From Melastoma dodecandrum (lineage: Eukaryota; Streptophyta; Magnoliopsida; Myrtales; Melastomataceae), in contig JARUPY010000474.1 in assembly GCA_029817715.1 (NCBI GenBank), positions 4,216,001 through 4,280,000 of the forward strand: a DNA stretch of 64,000 nt, written 5' to 3'. The notes under the pieces are model-generated. The model saw only the letters and a program-made list of their open reading frames with translations. It searched no databases and had not been told where the DNA came from. Shown piece after piece: positions 1 to 11,118 of the stretch; the stretch's first letter is position 1, and the number at the start of each line of letters is the position of its first letter. A program made the position numbers and the translations under genes.

Positions 1-355
1 TTTGAAAAGATTTTTCTGACTGATATCTTTACAATACGTTGTTCGTATTTCGTTCCATTACCGTTTATTCTGTATTTGGGGGCCTCTCACTTAGGTTAAC
101 TTTCCATAGAATTGAGTGTGTGCATCAATTATTATACGATTTAGCCTTGAACATACAATGGAAAATTTGGGGCATGATAATGTTAATCATATAGTAGTAC
201 GAGCCAATGTGGATCCTTTCATTTGCATAATTTTATTGAGCATGCGTCTTCCTGCACATGGAAATCAAGAATATTTGATAAAATTCGCAAAAATTGTTTT
301 GTGTTTGTTTTCTTGGTATTCAAGCTTGATGGCTGCTTTTGCTCTAAACCTACAG
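1..355. other. intron sequence of the ALWAYS EARLY gene (presumed)
   Basis: T-rich sequence with no recognisable coding segment. It ends at a pyrimidine-rich acceptor (AG at 354-355) that opens the first exon seen for the ALY gene, so it is presumed to be intron. The 5' exons, including any SANT and DIRP domain exons, lie outside the window. Confidence 0.55.
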
Positions 356-2449
356 GATATTGATTGCATGCCTTTCAACCCCCTGGACAATATGCCTGAG
401 GCTCTTCGAAGAAATCGAATTTTTATCGACAAGTATCCTATGACACCTAAAGAACACCAAATGGAGGCAAATGTGAATTTTGGGGGGTCCATTCTTTATG
501 GTTCTCGTGGGCTCCCTGTGAATGCTCAAACTCCTACTATTGACTTCCTAAAGCAGGCTAAAGTAAGTTACAGAGTTTCTTTTCTTGTTTAGTTCAGTAA
601 GTGAACTGACACGGGACCCTTCTATCAGGATGGAAACCATGCAATTTCCGAGGCAAGAGGCGCTGCAGCTGGAGCCGTCAATTCACAACCATCAGTTAAT
701 CCCTACACATTTGCACATGTGCAAGCAAGGGAAGCTGATATTCGTGCTCTCTCTGAGCTCACCCATGCTTTAGATAAAAAGGTAAGGCTACGCCTTCTGA
801 AAAATATCTTCTTTCTATAGGTGAATCAAAATAGAATTTCATTTCATTGTATAAAGAGCTACAAAAATAGAGTTCATGCAGTTGTGTCCTTTTTTTTTTG
901 GTCGAAAGGATAGATTGCATTTCAAAAGGCGTTTTATGCAGTTGTGTCCTCTGTTGTGTCATATTCTGTTTTGTTGATTGGCTGATGTTTGTGCCTAGGG
1001 ATATTCCAAAAACCTGTTGCTTGTCATTTATTACTAGTTGGCCTATTTTCTTTCTGATGTCAAAGTGTTTATTTTTCTTTTGCCTTCAGATCAGGGGTTT
1101 TAAAACATTGTTCTGGAACCGTTACTATGATTTAAATTATTGGTTTCCTCTTAAATAGTGGATTGATCACATACTGGAGCTTATTTTCCTTTTCTTGTAA
1201 TTGTAGGAGGCCTTGATAATGGAGCTTAGGAATATGAATAATGATGTATTGGAAGATCAAATTAATGGAGATGGGTCTCTTAAAGAGTCTGAATCTTTCA
1301 AGAAACATTACGCCATGGTTGTTGTTCAGCTAAAGGAAGCTGGTAGCCAGGCATGAGGCTTCCGTATTTTTGCAAATGATTGAAGTGATTTCACAAAAAT
1401 ATTTGATTTTCTGTGCTTTGTTTTAACAATCGTAGCGAATGTGTCTACACTATGTTCAGGCTGCTTCTGCTTTGGTACATTTAAGAGAAAGGAATACCTA
1501 TAACTCGTCGTTGCCTCCTTGGCTGAAGTCCCCAGCAAATTCCAGCATCCCGTTTGGCCTCTTGCAGGATTCCCAGAAGTATACACCTTCAAGTGAATCA
1601 GAATGTAATGTTCCGGAAATTGTAAAGAACTCAAGAGCGAAAGCACATGCGATGGTGGATACTGCCATTCAGGTGCAAAACTCTTTTCCTTGTTTCTTTG
1701 ATTTCCACTTTTGTTTTGCGCTCCTGGGCATTTTCTGTTCACATCTATCCAAATTTTTCTGAGGTTTTTTGCTTGGCCAACTTGCTGGGGTGTCGATGTT
1801 CTTTAAGTTCTTGTTCCCCGAACGCTTTGGCCGAACAAAGCCATGGATGTTTCTCGGTTCATTGATGCCTTATATTTTCTTAATGCAGGCAATTGCATCT
1901 TTGAAGGAAGGGGAAGATGCTTTCACTAAAATAAGGGAGGCCTTTGACCGATACAGCCAAACACAACACTCCGACTCTCGGTTATTAAACATTAGATATC
2001 CGGAGAAGGTGAATGTGGCGGACAGCATTTCGAAAAGTCAGTTGAGTGCAGGTGTATCAGAGTCTGGTCAACCAGGTGAACCTAAACCATTGGCTAGTCC
2101 GGACAAGATGGAGACCCAAGTACCAGCCGAGCTGATCACTTCATGTGTGGCTACTCTGCTTATGCTACAGGTGGCACTCCTTTATTCTCCTCGTACAGAG
2201 TCATGGTTCTCGGTTGAGAAACTCCTCCTTTATGATCCGATGGTACCTAATGTTTCTTGAAATGGCTGTATGTGGCAGACTTGCACGGAAAGGCAGTATC
2301 CCCCTGCGGATATGGCACAGATAATAGATTCTGCGGTGTCGAGCTTGCATCCCCATGCGTCTCAGAACCTCCCCATATACCGCGAAATAGAGATGTCGAT
2401 GGGGAGGCTAAAGACCCAGATATTAGCTCTTGTTCCCACACATATCTGA
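356..2449 (+). CDS. ALY: ALWAYS EARLY (ALY/LIN9-like) protein, C-terminal exons
   Basis: This is the 3' part of a plant LIN9 homologue, a nuclear MuvB/DREAM-type chromatin regulator of cell-cycle and developmental genes. The exons I can join are 356-562, 629-781, 1207-1350, 1460-1672, 1889-2170 and 2279-2449, and the reading frame holds throughout. Family landmarks are the block around [20 protein letters not shown], the stretch [13 protein letters not shown] followed by [12 protein letters not shown], the segment [12 protein letters not shown], and the near-terminal [20 protein letters not shown] followed by NLPIYREIE and [13 protein letters not shown]. The protein ends two residues after that motif. 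The intron after 1350 starts with GC instead of GT; joining there restores the family sequence, whereas a nearby GT would shift the frame. Alternative ALY paralogue numbers cannot be separated here. The N-terminal SANT and DIRP regions are not in the window. Confidence 0.9.
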
Positions 2450-3615
2450 AACTTCTTACTTGGACACGATGGCTCTGCTCTGGGGTCTTCGTGTGGGGCT
2501 GCATGATTTTCACTAATTAAGCCATGCGTGACCATTTTCTTATGTATGCATGCTAGGAGAGAATATGACAGACAATTGTACTCCCGGGTAAGAGAGTAGT
2601 TGGATGTTAACCGTAATTTTTTCCTTTCTTTTCTTTTTCCTGTAAAAGAAAAGTCTCTTTGGTTCAAATTGGTGGTAAAACTGGGGATGGATTGAGTTCC
2701 AATGTTAATTTCCTTTTGACGACGACAAGGCAAGGCAACATCCTCAACTCTCGTGGCCTTTCAAAGAGTAGAAAGAAAAAGAAGAGTTTTGTAAAGGGTA
2801 AGTTTGGAAAAAATTTTTGGGAAAAATTATCCTTGAACTGGCTATAAATCGTAGTATCCTATCCTGAATAAGTTGATCGAAGCAGCACTCTCACAGGCAG
2901 GCATCTATCTTTTTTGAGGAAATGAACGACGACAACTGATTTCTCTGACACACGTCTCCTCTCTCTCTCCCTCACCGTCGGCAAACAACCCAACAGCCAC
3001 AACGCTAACAGGTAAGAAGGTTAATAATAAATCATTCCAACTAATGCCATAACTCAAGTAGTTGCATCCCCCATCTGGTGGAGTAGCTGAAGCATCTAAC
3101 CAATTCTCAATCGATTACAAGTGGAACACGCACTTCCGATATGGAACAGCCAAAATGTAAACATCAACACGAATGGAATGAGACAAGGTATGTATGAACC
3201 CCGATGAGCTTTCCCAGTTTTCTGCTTCTATTTGCCTGTCCGGCGAAACCCTGCCCCCCAACCAGATGCCATTCCAAAAAGACACGAATCCCATTAAAAA
3301 AATGCACGACCAATCACTCAAATATATCTCATATACCAACTCGATACATCGCTTGATCTCGAGGCAATGCTCAATCGACCGGGAAGATCCGAATGAACCG
3401 ACCGTAGTAATCAAGCTTCGAGAGTTGGTGGTGGAGAATGAAGGCGAGAACGAGGCCCCTTCCTTCCAGATTTTAGTTTAATATATGAAATTACTAAGAT
3501 GACGCTGATGAATGGACACAACTTGGTCACTAGAAAAAGAAGAAACGAGAAAGAAGGAAAGGATGTTATATCATCGTCCTGAATTGATCAAGGGGGGGAC
3601 GAAAACTATGGTTGC
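2450..3615. other. convergent intergenic region, 3' ends of ALY and BiP
   Basis: The ALY gene (+) and the BiP gene (-) converge here. The stretch contains their 3' untranslated sequence and no gene that I can support. There is a CT-rich tract near 2960-2975. The open frames on both strands lack codon structure or family similarity. Confidence 0.6.
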
Positions 3616-5954
3616 TTATAACTCGTCGTGAGAGTCTTCCTCGTCGAGATCTTCGGCCGAAGAAGATCCACGCTGCTCGTACACCTGTTTGATGACCGGG
3701 TTGCACACTGCTTCGACTTCCTTTAACTTGTCATCATAATCCTCCTTCGCTGCATCCTGGTGGTCGTCCATCCATTCCAGAGCCTCCCTCAGGGCTCCCT
3801 CCATCTTCTCCTTGTCTTCCCTGTCAATCTTGTCCCCGAGTTTGTCCTTGTCTTCGATGGTGCTCCTCATGTTGTACACGTACGTCTCTAGCTTGTTCCT
3901 TGCGTCTACCCTTTCTTTGACGATCTTGTCCTCTTCCGCGAACTGCTCGGCCTCCTCGACCATCCGATCTATCTCTTCTTTGCTGAGCCTCCCCTTTTCA
4001 TTCGTGATGGTTATCGATTCTGATTTCTTGGCAGCTTTGTCTTCGGCCCTGACACTCAGGATACCATTCGCATCGACCTCGAAGGTCACTTCAATCTGGG
4101 GTACTCCCCTGCGCACGCAAACCAGACAAAATTTGACCAGAATTCGGAAAGGAATACTAGCAAGGTTATCTAAGCGTACGGGGTACATACCTTGGAGCGG
4201 GAGGAATTCCAGATAATTCAAACTTCCCGAGCTCACGACAATCCTTGGTCAAGCTCCTTTCGCCTTCAAATACCTTGATGGAAACTGTTGTTTGCTGGTC
4301 CTGATAAGTAGTGAAGATCTGGGACTTTTTGGTTGGAATGACAGTGTTCCTTGGGATCAGCTTTGTCATGACGCCTACAACCGTTTCTATCCCCAAACTC
4401 AACGGAATAACATCGAGCAACAGGATACCCTCTGTTTTCTTGCCGCCCTCGCCACTAAGGATCCCGCCTTGGACGGCCGCACCATAAGCAACAGCTTCGT
4501 CTGGGTTGACACCCTTGCTCGGCTCTTTTCCATCAAAGAACTCCTTCAGAAGTTGCTGGACTTTGGGAATACGCGTGCTCCCTCCGACGAGCACAATCTC
4601 TTCGATATCGCTCTTCTTCTTGTGGGCATCCTCCAGCGCCTTCTTGACCGGGCCCATCGTCTTCTTGAACAGGTCGATGTTCAGCTCCTCGAATCTGGCC
4701 CTAGTCAGTGGCTCAGAGAAATCAATCCCATTGACGAGGGACTCGATCTCCACCCTAACCTGGTGTTGGCTGCTCAATGCCCGTTTGGCCCTCTCACACT
4801 CACGGCGGAGCTTCCCCAGGGCACGGTTGTCCTTGCTGATGTCCTTGTTGTATTTCTTCTTAATCAGTTTGATGAAATAATCTATCACCCTGTGGTCGAA
4901 GTCTTCTCCTCCTAGGTGGGTGTCACCGCTCGTGGCCAGTACTTCAAATACTCCATTGTCGATGCTCAGGACGCTGACATCGAAGGTCCCGCCTCCAAGG
5001 TCATAGACCAGGATGTTCTTCTCCTTGCCCGTTGTCTTGTCCAGGCCATATGCCATGGCAGCGGCAGTAGGTTCATTGATAATCCTCGCCACAGTGAGCC
5101 CGGCAATCGTCCCGGCATCCTTTGTGGCCTGCCTCTGGGCGTCATTAAAATAAGCTATAACAAGCAGACAGAACATAACCTCGATCAGCACCGATCCGGA
5201 CAGTACATTCGACGCGTCGGAAGTGATCGTGGTTTATAAAGACGGACAGTTACCTGGGACGGTGACGACAGCATCCTTTATTTTCCTTCCGAGATAAGCC
5301 TCGGCCGTCTCCTTCATCTTGCCGAGAATCATGGCGCTGATTTCCTCAGGGCTAAAGACCTTCTGTTCTCCTTTCACATCGACCTGAATGTACGGTTTCC
5401 CATCCTTGTTGACGACCTTATACGGCAAGTATTTGATATCCCTCTGGACCTCCGGATCATCAAATCTGTCCACAAACCGGCCAATCATTAGTCAAAGACC
5501 AGCCTAAACACTCGGAAAAACCACGCTAATTAGTGGAACTCACTTTCGTCCGATCAGGCGCTTGACGTCAAAGATAGTCCGATCTGCGTTGAGTGGGGCC
5601 TGGTTCTTGGCGGCCTCTCCAATCAGACGCTCAGTGTCCGTGAAGGCCACCCAGGAGGGGGTGATCCGATTCCCCTGGTCGTTCGCGATTATCTCCACAT
5701 TGTCACTCTTCATGACTGCTACACAGGAATACGTCGTCCCGAGGTCGATCCCAATCACGGTGCCATACTCCGACTGTTGGGCAGCTGCTGACAAACCGAC
5801 CAAGAACTCTACAAAAGAAGAAGAGCCAAAGAAGTTGAGAAATCACAAGCGCACATTCCGGAATAGAAGAAGAACACCGGGGTAGACAATCTCGGGACAA
5901 CTAACCGAAAGCGAAGAGGAGGAGGAGGAGTGCTCTGTTCTTAATCCCTGCCAT
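3616..5954 (-). CDS. BIP: luminal-binding protein BiP (ER Hsp70)
   Basis: ER Hsp70 chaperone that binds unfolded secretory proteins and senses ER stress. Five minus-strand exons join in frame to 660 residues: 5906-5954, 5544-5808, 5254-5465, 4191-5154 and 3616-4108. The start is the first ATG before a leucine-rich signal peptide (about residues 1-27). The Hsp70 nucleotide-binding signatures follow in order: [13 protein letters not shown] near residue 35, [25 protein letters not shown] and [13 protein letters not shown]. The substrate-binding domain carries [18 protein letters not shown] and [10 protein letters not shown], and an acidic helical lid follows. The last four residues are HDEL, the ER-retrieval signal, which separates BiP from cytosolic Hsp70. 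The promoter has a TATA box at 6019-6026 and an ER-stress element at 6124-6142. Some core positions differ from the common BiP1/2 sequence, so a stress-induced BiP3-type paralogue is possible, but I cannot prove that. Confidence 0.95.
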
Positions 5955-6018
5955 TGTTCTGTTGTTCTGAGACGATCAAAGTTGGGGTTGATTCACTTCC
6001 AAACGCAGACCGGGGGTT

Positions 6019-6026
6019 TATTTATA
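6019..6026 (-). promoter_or_regulatory. TATA box of BiP
   Basis: TATAAATA on the minus strand, about 65 bases upstream of the BiP start codon at 5954 and 100 bases downstream of the ER-stress element. The spacing suits a short 5' leader. Confidence 0.7.
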
Positions 6027-6123
6027 GTTTGACTAGTGTCTGGCGCCTGCTAGAGTATTCCCTACCAATAGTTTCAAGCCAAGTTTCTGTTCTTACCGGA
6101 AAAGTGCATGACACGCTCCTTCA

Positions 6124-6142
6124 CCAATGATGGCGTGACACG
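6124..6142 (+). promoter_or_regulatory. ER stress element (CCAAT-N10-CACG) upstream of BiP
   Basis: CCAAT (6124-6128), ten bases, then CACG (6139-6142) match the plant ERSE layout CCAAT-N10-CACG exactly. It lies on the strand opposite the gene, about 170 bases upstream of the ATG. The unit ATGACACG/GTGACACG occurs twice (about 6113-6120 and 6135-6142), which may give two bZIP contacts. ERSE-type elements bind NF-Y plus ER-stress bZIP factors (bZIP28/bZIP60 type). Confidence 0.65.
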
Positions 6143-6159
6143 TTTCGCAGTGTGATGCT

Positions 6160-6710
6160 ATTTGTGAATGTTATTTTTAAATCCTACTTTCGTGATTCTT
6201 TATTTGCTCAGATTTTTTATTTACTATTTGTCTCTTGCGAAGTTGTAACTATGTTTTATAATTAAAATCAATAAGGTTTTTATCCCCGTTGTATTCTCAT
6301 TTTCCTTATCCATCATGTTGATATAATTTGAATTTAAAAAACAAAAAAATCATTTTTTTGTTTAATGTATCTTCGGGAAACTGTCCAGAACGTTCTTGGT
6401 TTTTGATTCCCTGAAAAATAGAAATAACACCCCATGCACCAAAAGTATAATATCCTGTCTGGAACATAAAATTGTTTGCTCGAAGCAAGTTCAATAACCA
6501 CCTTTGTTAAAAAAAAAAATATTCAAATTCACTTGCAAATTTTTAAATATTATAAAATAGCAAACCCCACCCTCTGAATCATTAGATTAGATGAGATACA
6601 TTTATGATTCTTACAACAGACTTAAGAATATGCGCTTCCTACCATGTTAACTGGGCCAAAACCCAGGTCGACTCTCGAACCGAACCCACAAGGGAGACAA
6701 TGGTGCTGGA
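6160..6710. other. AT-rich intergenic region, BiP promoter to RPT5 3' end
   Basis: Low-complexity AT-rich DNA with poly-A and poly-T runs. I see no gene. The lower part should include distal BiP promoter, and the part next to 6711 should include the RPT5 3' untranslated region. Confidence 0.55.
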
Positions 6711-9531
6711 CTAGGCGTAGTAATTTAGACTTGCTTTCTTCTTGGCCTGTACTTGGATGATGCCTTCGTTGAAGTCTTCGTGATTCACCTGATGTATATA
6801 TTATATATATAACTCATCTTATGAGCAGGCATCGCTAGGCAAGTGGGGTTATTGATAAATGAGATGCTTACCTCAGTGGCATCCCGACGTAGTGCGAGCA
6901 TGCCCGCCTCCACACACACAGCTTTTAACTGTGCCCCGTTGAAATCATCTGTTGACCTCGCCAGCTCCTCAAAATTAACATCCGCATGAACGTTCATCTT
7001 CCTTGAATGGATCTGTTAGAGAACAAGCACTTAATTACACACGATATAAGATGAGATGCAAAAAGACACCCATGGTTATACTCAGAGTTATCATCATTGC
7101 AGCTATACTTGCTAAAATAATTAACAAGAATAATTTTTCCCCATACAACACCTGCAAAATTCTAGCCCTGGCTTCTTCAGTTGGGTGGGGAAACTCGATT
7201 TTCCGATCCAATCGACCAGAACGCATAAGAGCAGGGTCCAAAATGTCTGCTCTGTTAGTGGCAGCTATAACCTGCATTTGATCACATTGGAACAACCTAA
7301 GAAGTTTCCACGATTTTCTGGTAAAAACGACCTTCAAGTACCATGCTTAAGAAGGTGACAAAGAAGCCTCTCAAGAGAAACCCATCTTTCCTTAATTCGA
7401 TCATCACTGCTAAATCCATCGAGCTGATTGAGCAACTCTAACATTGTTCGCTGCACCTCCCTGTCACCACTTACTTCACTGCATTCACCATTCAGTAACA
7501 TTCATATTCATTAACTAAGACTAAAAGACAACAACAGCTTTATAAGAAACGATCAGTACGCAGGCAGTGTGAAGAGGAGTCGGGCCAAATCGCATATTAA
7601 AATACTGCAACACTTACCTATCAAAACGCTTTGTGCCAATAGCATCAATTTCATCGATGAAAATGATACAAGGAGACTTCTCTTTTGCAAGCTGGAAAGC
7701 ATCACGGACCAATTTAGCTCCATCTCCAATGAACATCTGCACGCATGATGTTCCAATGACAACAAAGTCAGAATTCTAATACAAGAGCAAAGAGTAGGAA
7801 TATTTGATATCTTTAGATGGATAAACCGAGAGGGGGGGGGGAGGGAAGAACTATTATTGAGAGAGAACAACATTTCACACCTGAACGAGCTGAGGGCCAG
7901 CCAACTTCAAGAAAGTAGCATTGGTTTGGGCAGCGCAAGCGCGAGCCATCAAAGTTTTACCAGTCCCAGGAGGTCCATACAAGAGAACTCCCTTAGGAGG
8001 CCGTACTCCAAGCTTTTTAAACCGTTCCTTATGTGTCATGGGCAAGACAATGGCTTCGACGAGTTCTTGAATCTGTTCAAAATAGAGTTAAAAAATTTAC
8101 CTAGCAGCCAACCCCCAAAGAGAGAAACACTAGGTGCCTAATGTGGACTTACCTGCTTTTCCAGTCCTCCGATATCATTATAATCTTCTGTAGGCTTTTC
8201 ATCAACCTCCATTGCTTTTACTCGTGAGTCATACTCAGAAGGTAAAGTGTCTAAGATCAAGTAACTATCCTTGTTCACTCCAACCAAATCACCCGGTTTT
8301 AGCTTATCCGGGTCAACAAGTCCAACAACAGGAAGAAAGATTGTCTGCATCATGAAGTAAAGAAATCAAATCATTCCAGTCGGACCTTAATCAAGCAACT
8401 GATAACTATAATAAGAATAACATACTCCCAAAAGTGCTAATAGTTTGGATTCTCCACAGCAGAAAGAACAGAAAAAGACTTCAAGCACTTAGTTGGGCAG
8501 TCGAACAAGGAACTCGCAGAAAAGGTGGAGGGTAGGGTGAAAGACAAGTCAATGTCTCAGCGCACTTCCACCAACGCAGGATGAGACTTTACCGCCATGG
8601 TGCAGAGAAACTGACCCAATTAATACAGAAATTCACTAAACATCACAATGCCTGTAGCTTGCACACTATTCCAGAAACAAGGGTTCTATTAAGAGAATTA
8701 TGAATTCACACGGTAGCGCAACAACCCTTGGGTGATTCTCTATGAAAGCCTAAAATTTTCCTAGAATGGAGAAGCTCATCGTCATGAAGAATATTGCTTA
8801 ATCTAAATGTCGCAAGGAGTTCTATCGAGAGAATTATGAATTCACACAGTAGCGCAACCACCCTCGGGTGATTTCTCTATAAAAGCCTCATATTTTCCTA
8901 GAATGGAGAAGCTCATCACCATGAAGAATATTGCTTAATCTAAATATCGCAAGGCATGACTATAAACTTCCCACACGAACACAGTAACATGACCAAAGCC
9001 ACGAGGAAATCCCGCTGACCTGGCGAGTAGAAGTCTTGAGAACAACGCATTTCCCCTTCCTCTGAAAGTCCAGGTCAACATTAGCACCATCCTCCTCGGC
9101 GTCATCGTCAGGGTTCATTTCAAGTATCTATTATGATCACAGTCGGAGGGAGTAACAGAAGTCGTAACTTGCCTCAATCGGAAAGATGGATAATAAGGCA
9201 ACGGAAAGAGGTACCTCAACGATGTTGCCAACCAAGTAAGGCAACTGCTTGTTAAGCTTGACCTTCTCCTGGTTCTCCTCAATCTTCTCCTTGAACGACT
9301 CCAACTCCAAATTCGTCCTGTGCAACTCCTCCTGAATCCACAAAAATAAACCAAATTCCCCACGCCCCACAAAAACCTAAAAGAATATCGGGTAAGCCGC
9401 GAATACCTCACCTTAAGGATGCGAATCTCGTTGTCAAGGAGGCGGGTGGCTCTGATGATGTCCTCGGTCGTCATGGAGGCAAGCTGCTGCTCCTCCTCGA
9501 AGCTTGCGTCTTCCGCCATCGGTGCCGCCAT
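6711..9531 (-). CDS. RPT5: 26S proteasome regulatory ATPase RPT5 (subunit 6A)
   Basis: One of six AAA+ ATPases in the proteasome base ring; it unfolds substrates and helps open the 20S gate. Ten minus-strand exons join: 9412-9531, 9215-9331, 9020-9127, 8153-8344, 7881-8072, 7618-7736, 7391-7478, 7152-7271, 6872-7012 and 6711-6788. The product is 424 residues, which equals the usual length of this family. Visible parts are the N-terminal coiled coil (about 30-75), the OB-fold segment with [19 protein letters not shown], Walker A GPPGTGKT near residue 212, Walker [10 protein letters not shown] near 266, the arginine-finger region [11 protein letters not shown], and the C-terminal HbYX motif YYA that docks into the 20S alpha ring. 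The start chosen opens with [10 protein letters not shown], as in homologues; upstream in-frame codons are not homologous. The intron 7272-7390 begins GA after a conserved AAG. A GT donor nine bases further in would insert three residues. Expected nuclear and cytosolic location. Confidence 0.95.
8683..8954. repeat. two-copy tandem duplication (136-bp unit) in an RPT5 intron
   Basis: The unit at 8683-8818 is repeated at 8819-8954 in the same orientation with scattered substitutions. Both copies contain gagaattatgaattcacac and ctagaatggagaagctcatc. It lies within the RPT5 intron 8345-9019 and does not touch either splice site. Confidence 0.85.
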
Positions 9532-9699
9532 GACCACCAGACGCTTCTTCACCGGAGTTCCCTTAGATACTCTGTATATCGGATTGGGATTTGGCTTTGG
9601 GCAGAAGTCACTTCGTCGTAGTCGGTAGTTTACGGGTCCGACTTGTTGGAGAAGAAAGGCTTTTGTTGGGACTTGGGGGGGGGGGAGATGGTCAAGGCA

Positions 9700-9718
9700 G
9701 GGCCATACGGGCCGGGCC
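9700..9718 (+). promoter_or_regulatory. clustered GGGCC motifs upstream of RPT5
   Basis: Three GGGCC cores at 9700-9704, 9709-9713 and 9714-9718, about 170-190 bases upstream of the RPT5 ATG. GGCCC/GGGCC-type sites are common TCP-factor targets in promoters of plant housekeeping and growth genes. The function here is inferred from position only. Confidence 0.35.
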
Positions 9719-9719
9719 A

Positions 9720-11118
9720 GTTCAGCAAAATGCAAATCAGGAAACAGAACAGACGCGCCAAACATCATGTGCACCAAAAACCAAGGCTGAAAATATAAGT
9801 TTAGAATGTATAGACAAAAAATACAGGATCACCATCATCAGAGCTTCCAGAACAGTCCTAGCCTATGCAGAATCCCAGAAACGACGGCCGAGAAGAGGAT
9901 CTCGCAACAAGATCCCCACTCTTTGCGAGTGCCAAACCCCGATGAAGACATGCTTCCAAATCCAATACACCTGCCATTCGCGTGCCGGATAGATTTGCGA
10001 GATTGAGAAACTGGATTGGATCGAATGATTGTTCAACTGTAATCAAACGTATCGGGCACACGTACAGCCGTTCGATCGACTTTATGGAGAATAATATGGT
10101 GCAGAATTCTTCAGGTGCAAAAGTTCAGACGTACAGTCGTTTTCTAATTTGGCTACTTTTACTAGCAATAAATACACTGATTAGCAGTACAACTACCCTA
10201 CCCCTTCTTCCCTCTCTCTCAGTATTGAGATCAGAAGTGCATGAAAGAGCAGCGAAATTCTGAAACCAAAACGAGCATCCATCTCACAGAAGGAAGGTCC
10301 CAACACCATTGACCCCAATACACATGAAAAATTCCGATGTTTTTTAATTAACTCCCATGGAATCAATCATAAAACAAATAGACTACCTTCTGGTCAGTAA
10401 AGCCAACCATTTCTCTAGTTTATGTCATCAGAAACGCGCTTCCACAGTAGGCAAGGCAAGTCCACATGGTCAAGCTGCCATTCTGGAGCACATTCACTGT
10501 CTGATTTGGCTAAACTTCATCATCCCAGATCAGGGCAGACTTAAAACAAAGGCAGGCAGAGACAGAAGACTTTATAAAACAGGGTGTTGTACCCCCGAAA
10601 GAAATGCCTATTAAGCAAAGAACAGATATAACAATTAGCAATCGCAGTGAGAGGGTGGCAGTCAAAAAGTGTTTCATTTACTAGCTGCCATGGGTTTACC
10701 TCGGGCCAGATGAGACCAACCATTTTCCAAAGGGACAAAGCACTTCTAATGAACCCGACCATCATTCAACGAGAGTTCATACAAGAACATCGATATCACC
10801 ACGCCAATCAAAGTTTTGAATGCTCTAGGCATACCTAGTATGTGTTATATTGCATACAACATACTACATACAACAAGACAGATGGGACGGCAAACAATGA
10901 CAGCTTCTAAGAGATTGATTGGTACAGCATCTTTATACAAGTCGTACAGCACAATTCAAAATCAAGGAATCGATTAAGTGCCGAACGAAAAAAAAAAGAT
11001 CCAGGAAGAGAATGAGAGATTAAGACAAGATGGCAATGTATTCGAGGGAAACTCTCTTCACAAATTGCCAAAGCTTGTTCAATATCAGATGTTTTCTCTG
11101 AAGTAATCCCAATATCAA
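9720..11118. other. intergenic region between RPT5 and CPA
   Basis: Holds distal RPT5 promoter on the low side and the 3' untranslated region of the capping protein gene on the high side. I recognise no additional coding gene or RNA gene. The short open frames here show no family similarity. Confidence 0.5.

Noticed and set aside
116..592. 158-codon frame at the window start taken as a separate gene
   Set aside because: Only the part from 356 matches ALY; the upstream residues are intron read-through.
4292..4915. Long plus-strand frame opposite the BiP coding exon
   Set aside because: It is antisense to conserved Hsp70 codons and has no family character; a codon-bias shadow.
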